Shown: positions 30,245 through 41,501 of the stretch, one piece after another
Layout: every line of letters starts with the position of its first letter
How positions within the stretch are numbered: the stretch's first letter is position 1
Source of the DNA: Paraconiothyrium sp. Pb-2020
Taxonomy: Eukaryota; Ascomycota; Dothideomycetes; Pleosporales; Didymosphaeriaceae
Length of the DNA: 64,000 bases
Direction of reading: 5' to 3'
Assembly (NCBI GenBank): GCA_022419385.1
Contig: JAJUBI010000008.1
Coordinates: 930,001-994,000, forward strand
Program-made: the position numbers and the translations under genes
The notes under the pieces: generated by a model
What the model saw: only the letters and a program-made list of their open reading frames with translations
What the model was told of the DNA's origin: nothing
Databases searched by the model: none

Positions 30245-32689
30245 GGATGGACCTGGCCCAAAAGATCTTGGCAGTTTCATCTCAATGTTGTGACAGAGTC
30301 GATGAGGGCTTCGTCAGAATTCTCCAGGGCTCGGTCTGGTTTTGTCAGTAATCTTCTGAATAGAAAGTAACCTCCTAATATGCGTGGTGGGGAAGTAGAC
30401 TGAAGATGCAGTCAATCTCCGTAACATCAAATTTGGCTCTCATCCACAAGTCTTTCATAATGCATGCGCAATCGCGGACGTCAGTCATACTGAGAAGATC
30501 CCCAAGTGCGGAGATGGGCGACCGGCTATGCATGATCTTCCGAGTGTCGCTCCTGCATAGCGAGGTAGCACCACGCTCATGTCATGCTGTTGTACGTCCC
30601 AGCCCGAAAAGCAATCTGGTATGGCGTTCGAATGTATATATGGATCGATCGCTTGCCGAGCACGAGTGGAGCCACGGGTATGAGCTGTAGTGGCGTTGTG
30701 CGACAGTGCCATCAAGACGGTTGTAGTCCACAGCATGCTCCGCGGAGAGCTTTCACGTGCCGTTTTCGCGCACCATTCGAGCGATTGTCATAATACTGGT
30801 ATTAGTTACTCAAGACATCACTGATGGTAATTAACACCAGAACCGGCAGGCCGTGTGGTATTCCATCGGCTTTCTTCAGCGACAGTGAAGGAGAAGCAAT
30901 ACGACTGCGACAATAGACCTTTTGAAGCGCGAGGCAGAAGAGCGGGTGTATCCTGTCCCCGCGGCGCGATACACCACGATCGTACGGGATGGTGGCGCTG
31001 TATAACACCCACCATATGGGGAACAATAAGGTTAGTCCCGCGACACTTTCTCATCCCGTAGATGTGCGACATAAGATCTTGATGCAACGAGGCGAATGAG
31101 TTGAATGTGGGTGTGTCTCTACCATGGGGGTCGCAAAGGCTTGGCTCGAGGTCATTTCAGTGTTTCCGGTGCGTCTAAATGATTAGCGCCGCTAAGCGCC
31201 CGCAGCAAATCAGCAATGACGAACTGTTTTGTGGGGGGCGACGACGTGCGAAAGAGAAGCCGCCGGTGTTAGCGGCAGTGCGCAGTCGTATTACGTCTAG
31301 TTTCTCCAGTGAGACATCGAACTCAGGCTGGCTGGAAGAGCGAAGGACCGGGCCCTCGACCCACGGCTGTCTGCGCTTGGCCGGCGGCAGGGAGAACTTG
31401 CGCTGCAGGATTTTGCAGTCCGTCCTATGCAATCGGCATGCTCGAGTACGTGAAAACCAGACACAAAGCAACGCGGTGCATTCACGCACCCGTCCATCGT
31501 CCGCCTCAGAGTAGGGGAATTGGTGTCGTGGGGGAGTGACCGGCCTTTCTGAAGACGGACGAGCCACACGTAGACGGACGGCGATGTCAAAGCACGCCCG
31601 ATGCTGCGCGCAGAAACCCCGAGATAGCGGCGAAAAGACGCATTCACGGCAGGCGTGTCGTCTCAGGCTGCAGCTGGGGTTTGGCGGTTGGCTGCTCCGG
31701 CTGTGCAGGGAGTCACGGCCAAAAGCAGCCCTGGCGCAAGGCGAACCCCAATCCTTTGTGCAGAAGTGTGTCCCGGCTCGTTCAGTTCAGTGAAGATGGC
31801 AGCCGAGACCGATGGCCACTGTGGTTTTGTTGCCAGTGCCACGACGACCGATACACGGGGCCTGGCTCAACAAAGAGGTTCTGGGAAATGCCATGGAAGA
31901 GGAAGACCCTTGCTGCGCTAAGAAGCGAGACCAAGACGGTATAGCTTCGTGAACTTCACCGATTCCATTCGTACCTCGCCTCCTTCCATCGCCGTTCACT
32001 GGCCGGTGCGCTTGCTCCATCCATGTTTGCTCCCGCCCGGTAGCTAAAATGCATGCTCGAGCGCTTCGTCAGAAGCCCCAGCACGCCAGGAGCCCGCTTG
32101 AAGGCTGCGGCTGCGGTCAGCTTCCGTCAGAACAGCGCCCCAAAAGGGCTCGTTCCATCAGGAACCATCTCGTAGAACATCAGACGTGCGCCATTGGACG
32201 CGGGTGCATCTTGGACCGTCATTCCACCGTTGTGCTCGTTCGGGGTGGGCATGTCGAGGCCGTTGCCGCACCTGGAGCAGTCGGCAACGTCCGAGTGACA
32301 TCAGGCCTCCGAATACGATGCGGAGGAGCTGCGAGCCCAAAGCCCCATCATTCCAACGTGCGACAGCGCCGTAATTGTGTGCGAGGTCGCGGCGCAGCTG
32401 GGCCGAAACCAGACGGTTGTTAGCCGATGATGGAGGTGAGGTGCATGATATAACGAGATCGCCGCACCCTGCAAAATCGGCCCTGGAGGCTGCTGCGCGG
32501 TCCTGCGCTGCTGCTGCATGCTTTCTGGGGAAGAATTGGCGGGCATTGCTGGTCCAAAGGCCCCCGGGCACACGATTCGTCCTCTAGAGGACAGGGATGG
32601 TTCTGAAGAGCGTACCGGTAATCAGCTATGGTCGAATGCTCTGGCTTGGCGTAGTAGGACCGGCATGGCGGGCGATCGTCTGGCGCCCG

Positions 32690-33052
32690 ACTTCTTCTTC
32701 TCTCCCGCGTCCCCATCTGTCGTCTACTGCTCTCCTCTCACCTTCCATATTCCCCCTGCACTCCCACGCTCCCCTGGATTCCGTTTCCCAACTAATCTAT
32801 TTCGGCGTTCCACCAGCGGCCTTGCCGTCCCACTAGTCTACGCCTTTGGATTCTGCCGTTTTCGAGCTCCTCCCCTCGTTAACTCGCATGTATGCACTTT
32901 TAGGGCCTTCCATGCTGCCTTGATATCCGCCTCTCTGCGGGAGCCTTCTCACACCTGCCGCCACGACGGCTTGCGCTCCCTCGTAGAGGCGCTCTTGCCG
33001 TCTATCCTGCGCATCATTTGAGACAAAGTACTCTTGCACCGAGTATTTTGCC
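32690..33052 (+). promoter_or_regulatory. CT-rich promoter/5' leader of SNT2
   Basis: The plus strand is rich in C and T (clusters such as cttcttcttctctcccgcgt at 32692 onward) until shortly before the SNT2 ATG. Pyrimidine-rich tracts directly upstream of the transcription start are usual in filamentous fungi. No TATA box was seen. Confidence 0.45.
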
Positions 33053-36000
33053 ATGGTTGATGCTCGGCATGGGGGAGGCGAAGTCCCATCTTCCACCAAG
33101 GTCGACAGTCCACCCAACGCTGACGCGCCGCGACCTGAGGATTCCAACCTCGACACTGCTGTCGCTCCCAACGCGCCAGATGACATGGCGTCGTCCAAAG
33201 CACCTAGCAAGGCCTCCTCCACCCGGACATCGACACCTGTAGCTGCCACGCTCGAGGACGGCGAAACCTTGCAAACGGCCAATGGCTCGCCGGCTCCCAC
33301 CGAGCAGGCACTGCAGTCGCAGCCCATGAGTGCTACCGTTTCGAGTTCATCAGATGCCCCTACGAAGGAGCCCAAGGAAGTCCCTGCTGCACCTTATGGC
33401 ACGCGATCGCGCAACCGTCCGGAGCGCAAGTCGCGGGTCAACTACGCTGAAGATGTGGAGATGGACTTCGAAATGGCGCCCGATCCAACCAACGGAAATG
33501 GTTCTGAACCGCCATCGCGGGGCTCTGCTGCCACAGAGAGCGCGCAGTCGGCCGGTGCAGGTGGAAAGAAGGGTGCCGGCGCAGGCCAGGGCAATGCGTC
33601 GTGGGGCGCTTCCGGACCCAACGCCAAAGACATTCCGTCGAACGCCAACACGCCCGGAACATCCACCTTTACTGCCAGCCCGGCGGCCACGCCTGCACCC
33701 CAGCCGCAGCCAAAGCGACGCAAAAACGCGGCAAGTCACGCTACCAACGCAAGTCACGCAAATGGAGCCGCGCCAAGCCAGCCAGCCGCGAGGCGCGCGC
33801 AGAACGCGGTCGCCGCCGGCAGCAGCCAGCGGGAGACTAACATGCTGACCTTTGAGAACTCGGGCGCACGGCTCAAGGACGGCTGCCTGGTTGCGGACGA
33901 CGGCCAAACTGTTGCAATTAATGGTAAGTGGTGACCCTGCGTTGCCGAGTCATGTTCCGTGTTCCACGGCGCATGCCACGTCCTGTTCCTGAACACGTTT
34001 CTGATTGGCTGTACAGACCAGGTCTATCTCGTGTGCGAACCCCCTGGAGAGCCTTACTATTTGTGCCGGGTCATGGAATTCATCCATACCAACAATGACC
34101 CATTGCAGAAGGTTGAAATGCTCCGTGTGAATTGGTTCTATCGCCCTCGGGATGTGCAGCGATACAACAATGACACACGCTTGGTCTACGCGACAATGCA
34201 TTCAGACCTGTGCCCGTTGACTTCGCTCCGAGGAAAATGTCAGATCTTGCATCGGAGCGAGATTGACGACCTGGATGACTACCGGAAGACGAAAGATAGC
34301 TTCTGGTTCAACCAAGTCTTCGATCGTTTCATCCATCGGTGGTACGATGTGATTCCTACCTCGCAGGTCATCAATGTTCCAGACAAGGTCAAGAAGGCCT
34401 TGGACGAGCGCTGGAAGTATATTTGTCTCGAGACCAGTCGCGTCAAGGAATTGACAAGCGCCGTAAAATCATGCAAGCGCTGCGTCGGGTTCTGTGCAAC
34501 GTGAGTGACACTCCAACACTGAGATGTAGCAGTCACTGAACAAATCTAGCAATGACTCCGTCGAATGCGCCGTCTGTCGCAACACATACCACATGAACTG
34601 TGTTCGACCACCTCTGCTCAAGAAGCCCTCGCGCGGATTTGCATGGGCCTGTGGTCCCTGCAGCAGAGCTCAAGAAAAGAAACTCGAAGCCAGGCGAACC
34701 CCGCTGTTAGGTTCTGGAGGTGACGAAGGCGAAGATGAAGAGATGGTTGAAGATGAGGAAGAGGAGGCAAACGCGGAGACCACCGCTCCCAGTCCCAACG
34801 ACTCCGAGACGCAGATCGACCTGCATCCCGGCACGCAAGCTGAGATCGCACTAGCTAAAATGTGGCCCATGCGTTATTTGGGTATCCACTGTCGAGTCGA
34901 AGATGCGCTGCAGTACGATGACCGCGCCATATATCCACGGGCCAGCTCCCGGCTAGGACCCCGCCACCAAGCGAATGTGAATGTTTGGCATGGACGACCA
35001 GTGGAGCTAGTGAAACCAGCAGAGATCAAGAAGCGCTATGTCAAGGCTGCTGGGCACAAAAAGGACACTAAACTGTCCAAGGAGACCGTCGCAGCCATTG
35101 AAGCGGATAAGGCGGAAAAGGCAAAGCGTCCGAAATGGGTGATGGACGAGCCGCCCGGATATGTTCGACGGGGCGAGGACTACCCAAACAAAGACCCTAA
35201 ATGCACCGCAGAAATCGTTTTCAGAATGCCACCGCTAGGTGTACATTCTACAAGGGGCGAAGACAGCTCACCCAGCATCACCCCTGAACAAGTTGAGACT
35301 TACATGACACGTGCGAAGGGTTTCGCCAAAAGTCATGTTGGCGTTGAACCGTTCAACACGAATTTCCTCACCAAGTGTCTCGCTTTGCTTACCAAGCATC
35401 AATACGATGTCGAAGCAGCTTTAAAGGCAGTCAAGAAGCTTGATAAGCGGAAAGACCTCAAGGAACCAGAGTTGACTAAGGAGGAAGAGAAGAAGTGGAA
35501 CGAAGGTGTCAGCAAATACGGTTCGGAAATACGAAGCGTTCGTCTACATACGAGCAAGACGATGCACTATGGAGACGCTGTGCGATACTATTACATGTGG
35601 AAGAAGACGCCAAAGGGCAAAGAGATCTGGGGATCGTATAGCAATCGGAAGGGCAAGAGCAAGAAGACTGAGAGCGATCCGCAGAGCAGACTCGTCGACG
35701 ACATCGCTGACGACCAGGATGACTCGGCCTTCGACCATGAAAAAGCGGTACAACGAAAGCGTAATTTCCAGTGCAAGTTTTGCAACAATCGACATTCACG
35801 GCAGTGGCGGCGAGCACCTGGTGCTTCGCCTGGGCAAACAGTAACCGCTGATGGTAGGACTAGCAAAGACAAAGCAAATGGCTACGTAGTCGCATTGTGT
35901 CAACGATGCGCAAACCTCTGGCGGAAGTACGCAGTTAAATGGGAGAACACAGAAGAAATCGCACGGAAGGTCGCTCAGGGAGGAGGCAAGGCCTGGAAAC

Positions 36001-38372
36001 GACGATTCGACGAAGAGCTTCTACGTGAGGTTTACGCAGCAACAACGGACTCGGGTCCGATGAACGGCATGCCGGAATACGTCGAGCCTCCTGCTGCTAC
36101 AGTGCAAGCGACGATTGAGCAGCCACCGAAGAAAAAGCAAAAGACTGCTGCCATTGGAGCTGCAGACAGTGGCACCTCAACTCCTTTGTCCGAAGCGGCT
36201 TCCAAGAAAAAGGAGAAAGAGAAACCTCTTGCGCCGCCAAAAGCTCCAACACCTCCGCCAGTCCCAGCGCAACCACGACTCAGGGTTTTACCATGCGCAG
36301 TCTGTCGACAAACCGAAGGTCCGAGGCTGGAGTGCGCGGCTTGTCGAATGAACGTCCACAAGGCCTGCTACGGTATCGAAGATCTTCGACAGGCCAACAA
36401 GTGGTATTGTGATACTTGCAAGAACGACAAAAAAGAAAGCGTGTCATATGTAAGTGGTATCTCATGGTGCCTTGATCTCGCGGCTAACATTCATCAGAAC
36501 TATGAGTGCGTTCTGTGTCCGCTACGTCATACTGAGCCAGACCTATACGAGCCTCCCAAGGTTTCCCACAAGAAAAAGACCGACAGGGAGCGGGAAAAAG
36601 AACGCCTAGAGAAGGAACTCGTAGAAAAGGCCAAGGACGAGTATCGCATCAAACAGCAAGAGAAAGGCAGGCCTGTGGTACCCCGGGAGCCGCTCAAGCG
36701 CACTGCCGACAACAATTGGGTGCACGTCTATTGTGCTCTATGGCACCCCGAAACGAAGTTCAGTAGCGCAGTGCGGCTGGATATGGTCGAGGGCATTGGT
36801 GCACCCACACTGCGGTACGATGCGATGTGCAAGCTATGCAAGAGCAAAGACGGTGCTTGTGTTACATGCCAGCAATGTCATGCCAATTTCCACGTTGGGT
36901 GCGCGCACAACGCTGGCTACACTTTTGGGTTCGATATGACCCCTGTCAAAGCCACGCGTCGAGATGCTGTACCAACAGTCACGCTCAATGGAGAGACTGG
37001 TACAATGATGGCTGCGATCTGGTGCAAGGACCATACTCCGAAGACCGTGGTCCATCCGATGCACGAAGAAGTAGAGGGCACCGACTTGACCGCTCTCCAG
37101 CTGTTTGCTCGAGAGTTCAAACAGGCTGATCTTACTCTCACGGGCACCGCACGCAAAGCTAATCTTGTCGATCAATCCACACGAGTGGTCCCGCCAGCGC
37201 CTGCTCTAGCGCAAAGCAACCGTCGCACATCCACGGTTACAGCGCAGACCCCGGTTTCTGCACGAGGGCGTCCATCGAACGCTGGACTCATCGTGAAAGA
37301 AGAGGAACCTCCAGAACCGACCATGGCCAAACCGGAGCGGAAATGCATACGATGCAAGATTGATGCGAGCCCCCGTTGGTGGAAGGTAGAAGACAATGCT
37401 CGCCCGGAACAGAATGGTGTCCACGCTGCGGGCGGCCCACTGGCGACAAACGGTGTTGAGTCCAGCTCTCGCCCGTTGGCGGATCATGCACCACAATCAG
37501 ATCACCTACAATCTACCAATGGCGCTGTCGATCGCCCTATGATGGATGCGCCACCTGTCGCTTCCCACGATCACCCGAGTCACCTTCGGGTTAACACTGA
37601 CGTTGGTAACACCTCGTCTACCTCATATCTTTGCCAAAAGTGCCATTGGAAGAAGTTGAACGCGCCTGATGAGCCTGAAGAACGAGAGCGGTCAGTGTCT
37701 GTGCATCCGGAAGCCGCACAACTCCCGCTACGATCCCCACCAGTTCAATCGTTTGTGGCTCCGCCTCCACCGCCCGCACTAGGAGGGTCATGGGTGCCGC
37801 CACCCCAGCAACCTCCTTCACTCGCTCATTGGCATAACGGCGGACCTCCTGGCCCTCCACCACCTCATAGTTTGCACAATGGAATCGGCCATCCGCCACC
37901 AGGATCTATAGGGCATGTTCCTCCTTTCCATGCTCCATATAATCCAGTGCATCCACCCAACGGCTATCCAGCGTACTCCGCACCTCCTGTGCACTCTCAT
38001 ATTCCTCCTGCGCCTCTTCGAGGCCCATACGCACCACCGCATCATCACAACGGACCACCACCCTTGCACCTCGCCAATGGCGGCATGATGGTCAATGGGA
38101 TGCATTCACCTCGAGTGCCCTACTCACCAACTCATGCACACGGTCATAACTCGTCGCGCTCTACTGAGAGCCCTTACAATGCGCCGCCGCAGTTGCCCTA
38201 TCCTCCAATTCACCACGGCAGCCCTCCATCCGCTGGAGCACCAACTTCAAGGGATGCACCTATGCGAGACGCTCCGGCAGTGACGGCACCGCCGCCTCCA
38301 CCACCACCGCCGCTGGAGCGTGTGAATACAGGAGCTAGCGCTAGTCCTTCCCTGCGCAATCTCTTGCACTAA
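33053..38372 (+). CDS. SNT2: SNT2-type chromatin regulator (BAH, PHD, SANT, GATA-like, extended PHD), 1709 aa
   Basis: Exons are 33053-33923, 34017-34500, 34550-36449 and 36498-38372. The last intron is 48 nt and in frame, so unspliced reading would add 16 residues; its gtaagt, gctaac and cag signals support removal. Domains in order: basic disordered N-terminus with RKSRVNYAED; BAH (about 290-440) with DQVYLVCEPPGEPYYLCRVM; PHD1 (about 447-500) CKRCVGFC plus CAVCRNTYHMNC; SANT (about 755-815); GATA-like CKFCNNRHSRQWRRA plus CQRCANLWRKY (about 855-900); PHD2 and extended PHD (about 1032-1272) with CAVCRQTEGPRLECAAC and HVYCALWHPE; a second GATA-like half pair CIRCKIDASPRWW and CQKCHWKKLN; and a 200-residue Pro/His-rich tail. 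SNT2 links histone reading to deacetylase and demethylase partners and affects development and stress in fungi. It acts in the nucleus. Confidence 0.92.
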
Positions 38373-39544
38373 AGATCATACTTCTATCACGACTATACCC
38401 GTCATCCAAGTTGGAGACACACATTTTGAGAAGTGCCGTGGGGCGAGCATGGTGACAGTTTGGGTATTCATTGTGGGACCTTCATGGCGTATTGATGGAG
38501 CTTCTTTTGATCCCGTTGGGCCGGATCGGAGGAGTCTGGAAAAGATACCACCACGTTTGCCTCGTTCAGTATCCGTTTGCATTGCGTGGGACAGAGCTGA
38601 TGTTAACCTGCTCAATTGTATGTTTAGAAACTGATATTGGGGATACTGCAGTATGCTGGTTATCCCGGCGGTGAGCGACGCGTATTCAGTAGTAGAAAAA
38701 TAGGAAATTAAGAACAGTTCACAGAGGACTCTGGGCCCCGAATGGAATATCCAGTGATGTGTGGAGCTGATGACAGCGATGACATTAGGGCGTGAAGAGC
38801 GCAAGCGCCAGGAACAAGTCGCGCGGCGTCTCAGTCACAGTGCAGCGATCTACGACTATTATCGAGAACGCACAGTGTTTGCACTCCTGCGCGAGGAATG
38901 CAGGTGTGCGTTGACGCCACACACTCGACGTTGGAAGCCAAGCTTTGTACCCCGGCCCCTGCGTGGGTCCGTCATGCAAGGGTTCAAACGGACCGCCTCC
39001 CGTGCGTCATGCACGCCTTTTCCAGCCTCGCGGTATGCGAGCCCAACCTCACGCGTCCAACCACCGCAATGAAATACAAATTTCTTTGAACGTGGCGCTC
39101 GTAATAGCCCCCCACAACGCCATCCGGATTAATCCTTCCTTGCGATATCTTTTGTACTGTTTGAATTGTACAGACTGGTGAAACTCGTCCCGGTTCGCTC
39201 ACACCCTTGCGAAACAGGACTTGTTAGAAGCCCTGCAACTGTGACGCCGTACCGTCCGGTATTCACCTTTACGCAGCGTCCACTACAACTCATTGCTCAG
39301 CCTCAATCGCTCCACACTCCACTCTCGCAATCATTCTATTGCGAGTCCGAACTGCTCTATTACGCGTGCACGCTTGGCATAAACCCCCAAGCATACCCAA
39401 CCTACCCTGCGTTGAGCTTCTTCGTCCCTCCCTTCTCCCTTCCTTCTTCGCGCTCGCTTCTCCGAACTGCGCCTTGACACCGCCACCTCTACGTTCTTTT
39501 GGGCTGCGCCTACATCGTCTACTTCAGATTAAGTCTTTGTAATT
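38373..39544. other. Intergenic between SNT2 and Rcr-like gene
   Basis: This gap of about 1.2 kb follows the SNT2 stop. Minus frames at 38376-38804 and 38785-38979 have no family character. From about 39290 the plus strand turns pyrimidine-rich (for example around 39420-39470), consistent with the promoter and leader of the Rcr-like gene. No tRNA was accepted, though ggttcaaac at about 38980 resembles a B box. Confidence 0.45.
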
Positions 39545-40251
39545 ATGGTGTTGAGTAAGAGGTATTGCGTGCAGTATCTGGATGGCACAGTGGAGTGCTT
39601 CCGCGATGGGTTTTGGTATACGGATGTAAGACCCTCTCCTCTCTCCCAGCGCATCCTGTAAGACTCGTTTACTGATGGGGTGTACAGACAGGTATAATTA
39701 TAAAATGGGCAATCCTCGCAAGCTTCTTTTTGTTCTTCATGGCGTGGTTCCTTGGCGGGTATCTCCACGCGAAGGCACGGCTAAGGAAGGGAAAGCCGCT
39801 GCTCGCGTATCATCGTGTACGATCCCCCTTTCCTCTTGCGGTTTCCATTTTAGAGCAGTGCTAATGGAGAGGTGGATAGTGGCTAGTATCCTACCAAGAG
39901 CGCAAACGCTACGGCCAAACGATGCAGAACCAGTACTCGTACTACGAACGACCCAACCAGGCCTACGGTCAGCAACAACAAGCGTACGGCCCCCGCCCAG
40001 ACGGCACATGGCCTGAGCCACCGCCAATGTATAACAACGATGCGCCGCCGGGATACGTGCCGCCGCCGGGAGCGACGAAGATGGACCCGAATCAGGCGCC
40101 GGGAAATGTTGAGATGGGACAGTATCCGCCGCCACCGCCGATGGGCGCACAGCAGACGGGTGTGACGGGTGAGAGTGGGTTCCAGCAGGAGATGCCGCCA
40201 CGACCGCCGCAGGCGAAGTTGGCGAAATTGATGGGGAGATTTAGGAAGTAA
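39545..40251 (+). CDS. Rcr-like single-pass membrane protein with PPxY motif, 193 aa
   Basis: Three exons: 39545-39625, 39688-39816 and 39880-40251, joined in phase 0 at both junctions. The short N-terminus MVLSKRYCVQYLDGTVECFR is followed by one hydrophobic helix (residues about 29-52, IIIKWAILASFF onward) and a basic stop-transfer (LHAKARLRKGK). The cytosolic tail is rich in Pro, Gln, Tyr and Gly, with a PPxY motif in PPPMYNND and several PPP runs. It ends LAKLMGRFRK. This is the layout of the fungal RCR family (Congo-red resistance, ubiquitin-dependent sorting), which recruits Rsp5-type ligases through PPxY. An adaptor role for membrane protein sorting is thus inferred. The family call rests on architecture and composition, so it is moderate. 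Confidence 0.75.
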
Positions 40252-40507
40252 GGGTGTGGGAGATTGAAAAAGAGACGGTAATGTACAGTAAGAGAGATGA
40301 GTTGTAGAGTGGTTGCGTGACTGGATCACTGCATTATGCGAAACGTTTATTACTAGATATCAATACCCAATTCAACCGTTTGAAGCCAACGTTTTCTCAG
40401 CTTGCCACATTCACGTATTAGATTGTATTTTCGAATTTCCAAGATCGATCAACAGAGGTCTTGGATGAGAAAGAAAGATAATGTTACACTATGGGCCCAT
40501 GGCACCA

Positions 40508-41260
40508 CTAGTCGATGTCCATGGCATCCGAATCATAGGACGGTGGGGGTATCTCTGTCGCGAATGCTGTCCCTGGGGCTGATGTTGGTGGTACGACGTG
40601 CTCAGGCTCCACTATACCATACGCCTGCCTCTCTCTTATCCTACCTCGTGCCTCCAGAATGGCCTTGCGCACGCTATCGTTTGCCTCGGGCACGGTTAAA
40701 CTGCTGGGCACATTATACAAGACCAACTGGTTATCCTTGGTCGGCTTTGGCTCTGGTCCTATCAACACATGCTTGGGTATCTTGGCAAGATGCTTCTCGA
40801 TATCCTGCAGGAATACGGGGTTGTCCTCGTCCGATTCGATGTCGGACAGCTCGGCATCCAAATCAGCAATATAGACCCGATGCGGTGTGTCTTCGACCTG
40901 CATGCAATCATCCGGCGAAGGAGGCCGCCGCGGCCTTTCTTTTCGTTTCCTCACTGTTTCGGGCGCGGCCGGTATTGGAATTGTTTTTGCGGACTGTTTC
41001 GTGTAGTGGTCTGGGGTCAGGGCGGAATCAGACGATCCGGCCACGGGGCGGTACAGGCGCGTGCCATTCTCTGGGCTGCGGTCAGCGAAGGGAGCGGGAG
41101 ATGGGTGGATGGCATGTAGCATACCGAGATTGAGCAGGTCGAAGCGCTTGCTCAGACGCTGCTCCGACTCGAGTTGGTTGTCGGCGGCGCGCTTCTTGCC
41201 GTGGGCGCGACGCGGTCGGGGAGTGTCGTGGTCTTGGCCGGGAGCTACCACCTCCGCCAT
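40508..41260 (-). CDS. Conserved fungal protein of unknown function, 232 or 250 aa
   Basis: A minus-strand frame from ATG at 41260 (MAEVVAPGQDHDTPRPRRAH) to 40508. Read through it gives 250 residues. A 54-nt in-frame intron (41124-41071) with gtatgc donor, gctgac branch-like site and cag acceptor is likely; removing it joins FDLLNL to ENGTRLYRPV for 232 residues. The N-terminus is basic with KKR, the middle holds KRKERPRRPPSPDD (NLS-like), then an acidic segment ELSDIESDEDNPVFLQDIEK. A conserved-looking helix block HLAKIPKHVL, NQLVLYNVPSSL and SVRKAILEARGRIRERQ follows. I do not recognise a named domain. Nuclear location is inferred from the basic clusters. It diverges from the alanyl-tRNA synthetase gene. 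Confidence 0.72.
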   Translation of the reverse strand: MAEVVAPGQDHDTPRPRRAHGKKRAADNQLESEQRLSKRFDLLNLGMLHAIHPSPAPFADRSPENGTRLYRPVAGSSDSALTPDHYTKQSAKTIPIPAAPETVRKRKERPRRPPSPDDCMQVEDTPHRVYIADLDAELSDIESDEDNPVFLQDIEKHLAKIPKHVLIGPEPKPTKDNQLVLYNVPSSLTVPEANDSVRKAILEARGRIRERQAYGIVEPEHVVPPTSAPGTAFATEIPPPSYDSDAMDID

Positions 41261-41501
41261 GCGTCCAACACCCACCGTGCACGAATGATTCTTTCTCTGC
41301 GGTGTAGACTATCTGCCCGATGCTAAGCGCGCCAGCGGGAGAGCGACTGTGATTCCGAGATAGCGGCAGTCGTTGGGCGCAACATTGATGATATAGGGCG
41401 GGCCAATCGACGAAGTTTCTGGAAGCTTGGGGAGGCACCGCGTGTTTGGCACGGCAAGAGGTGCGGTTTGGCGGGGCACACCCGCTGCTGCAACTAGGTG
41501 A
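41261..41501. promoter_or_regulatory. Divergent promoter of unknown gene and AlaRS gene
   Basis: Only 241 bases separate the minus-strand unknown gene from the upstream AlaRS ATG at 41502. The transcription start must lie here for the mitochondrial form, or between 41502 and 41709 for the cytosolic form. No TATA element was seen. Confidence 0.5.

Larger units (their letters stand above)
29963..33052. other. 3.1-kb gene-poor region upstream of SNT2
   Basis: No convincing gene was found. Frames of 60-180 codons occur on both strands at 31175-31940 and 32150-33020, but they overlap each other in opposite phases, start often from non-ATG codons and have no recognisable domain. A run of 18 A occurs at 30227-30244. 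From about 32690 the plus strand becomes pyrimidine-rich, which fits the promoter and 5' UTR of SNT2. A long 5' leader or a noncoding transcript is possible; neither can be shown here. Confidence 0.5.

Noticed and set aside
38940..39020. Possible tRNA because of a ggttcaaac B-box-like string
   Set aside because: The flanking bases do not pair into a T stem, and no acceptor or anticodon arm could be formed.
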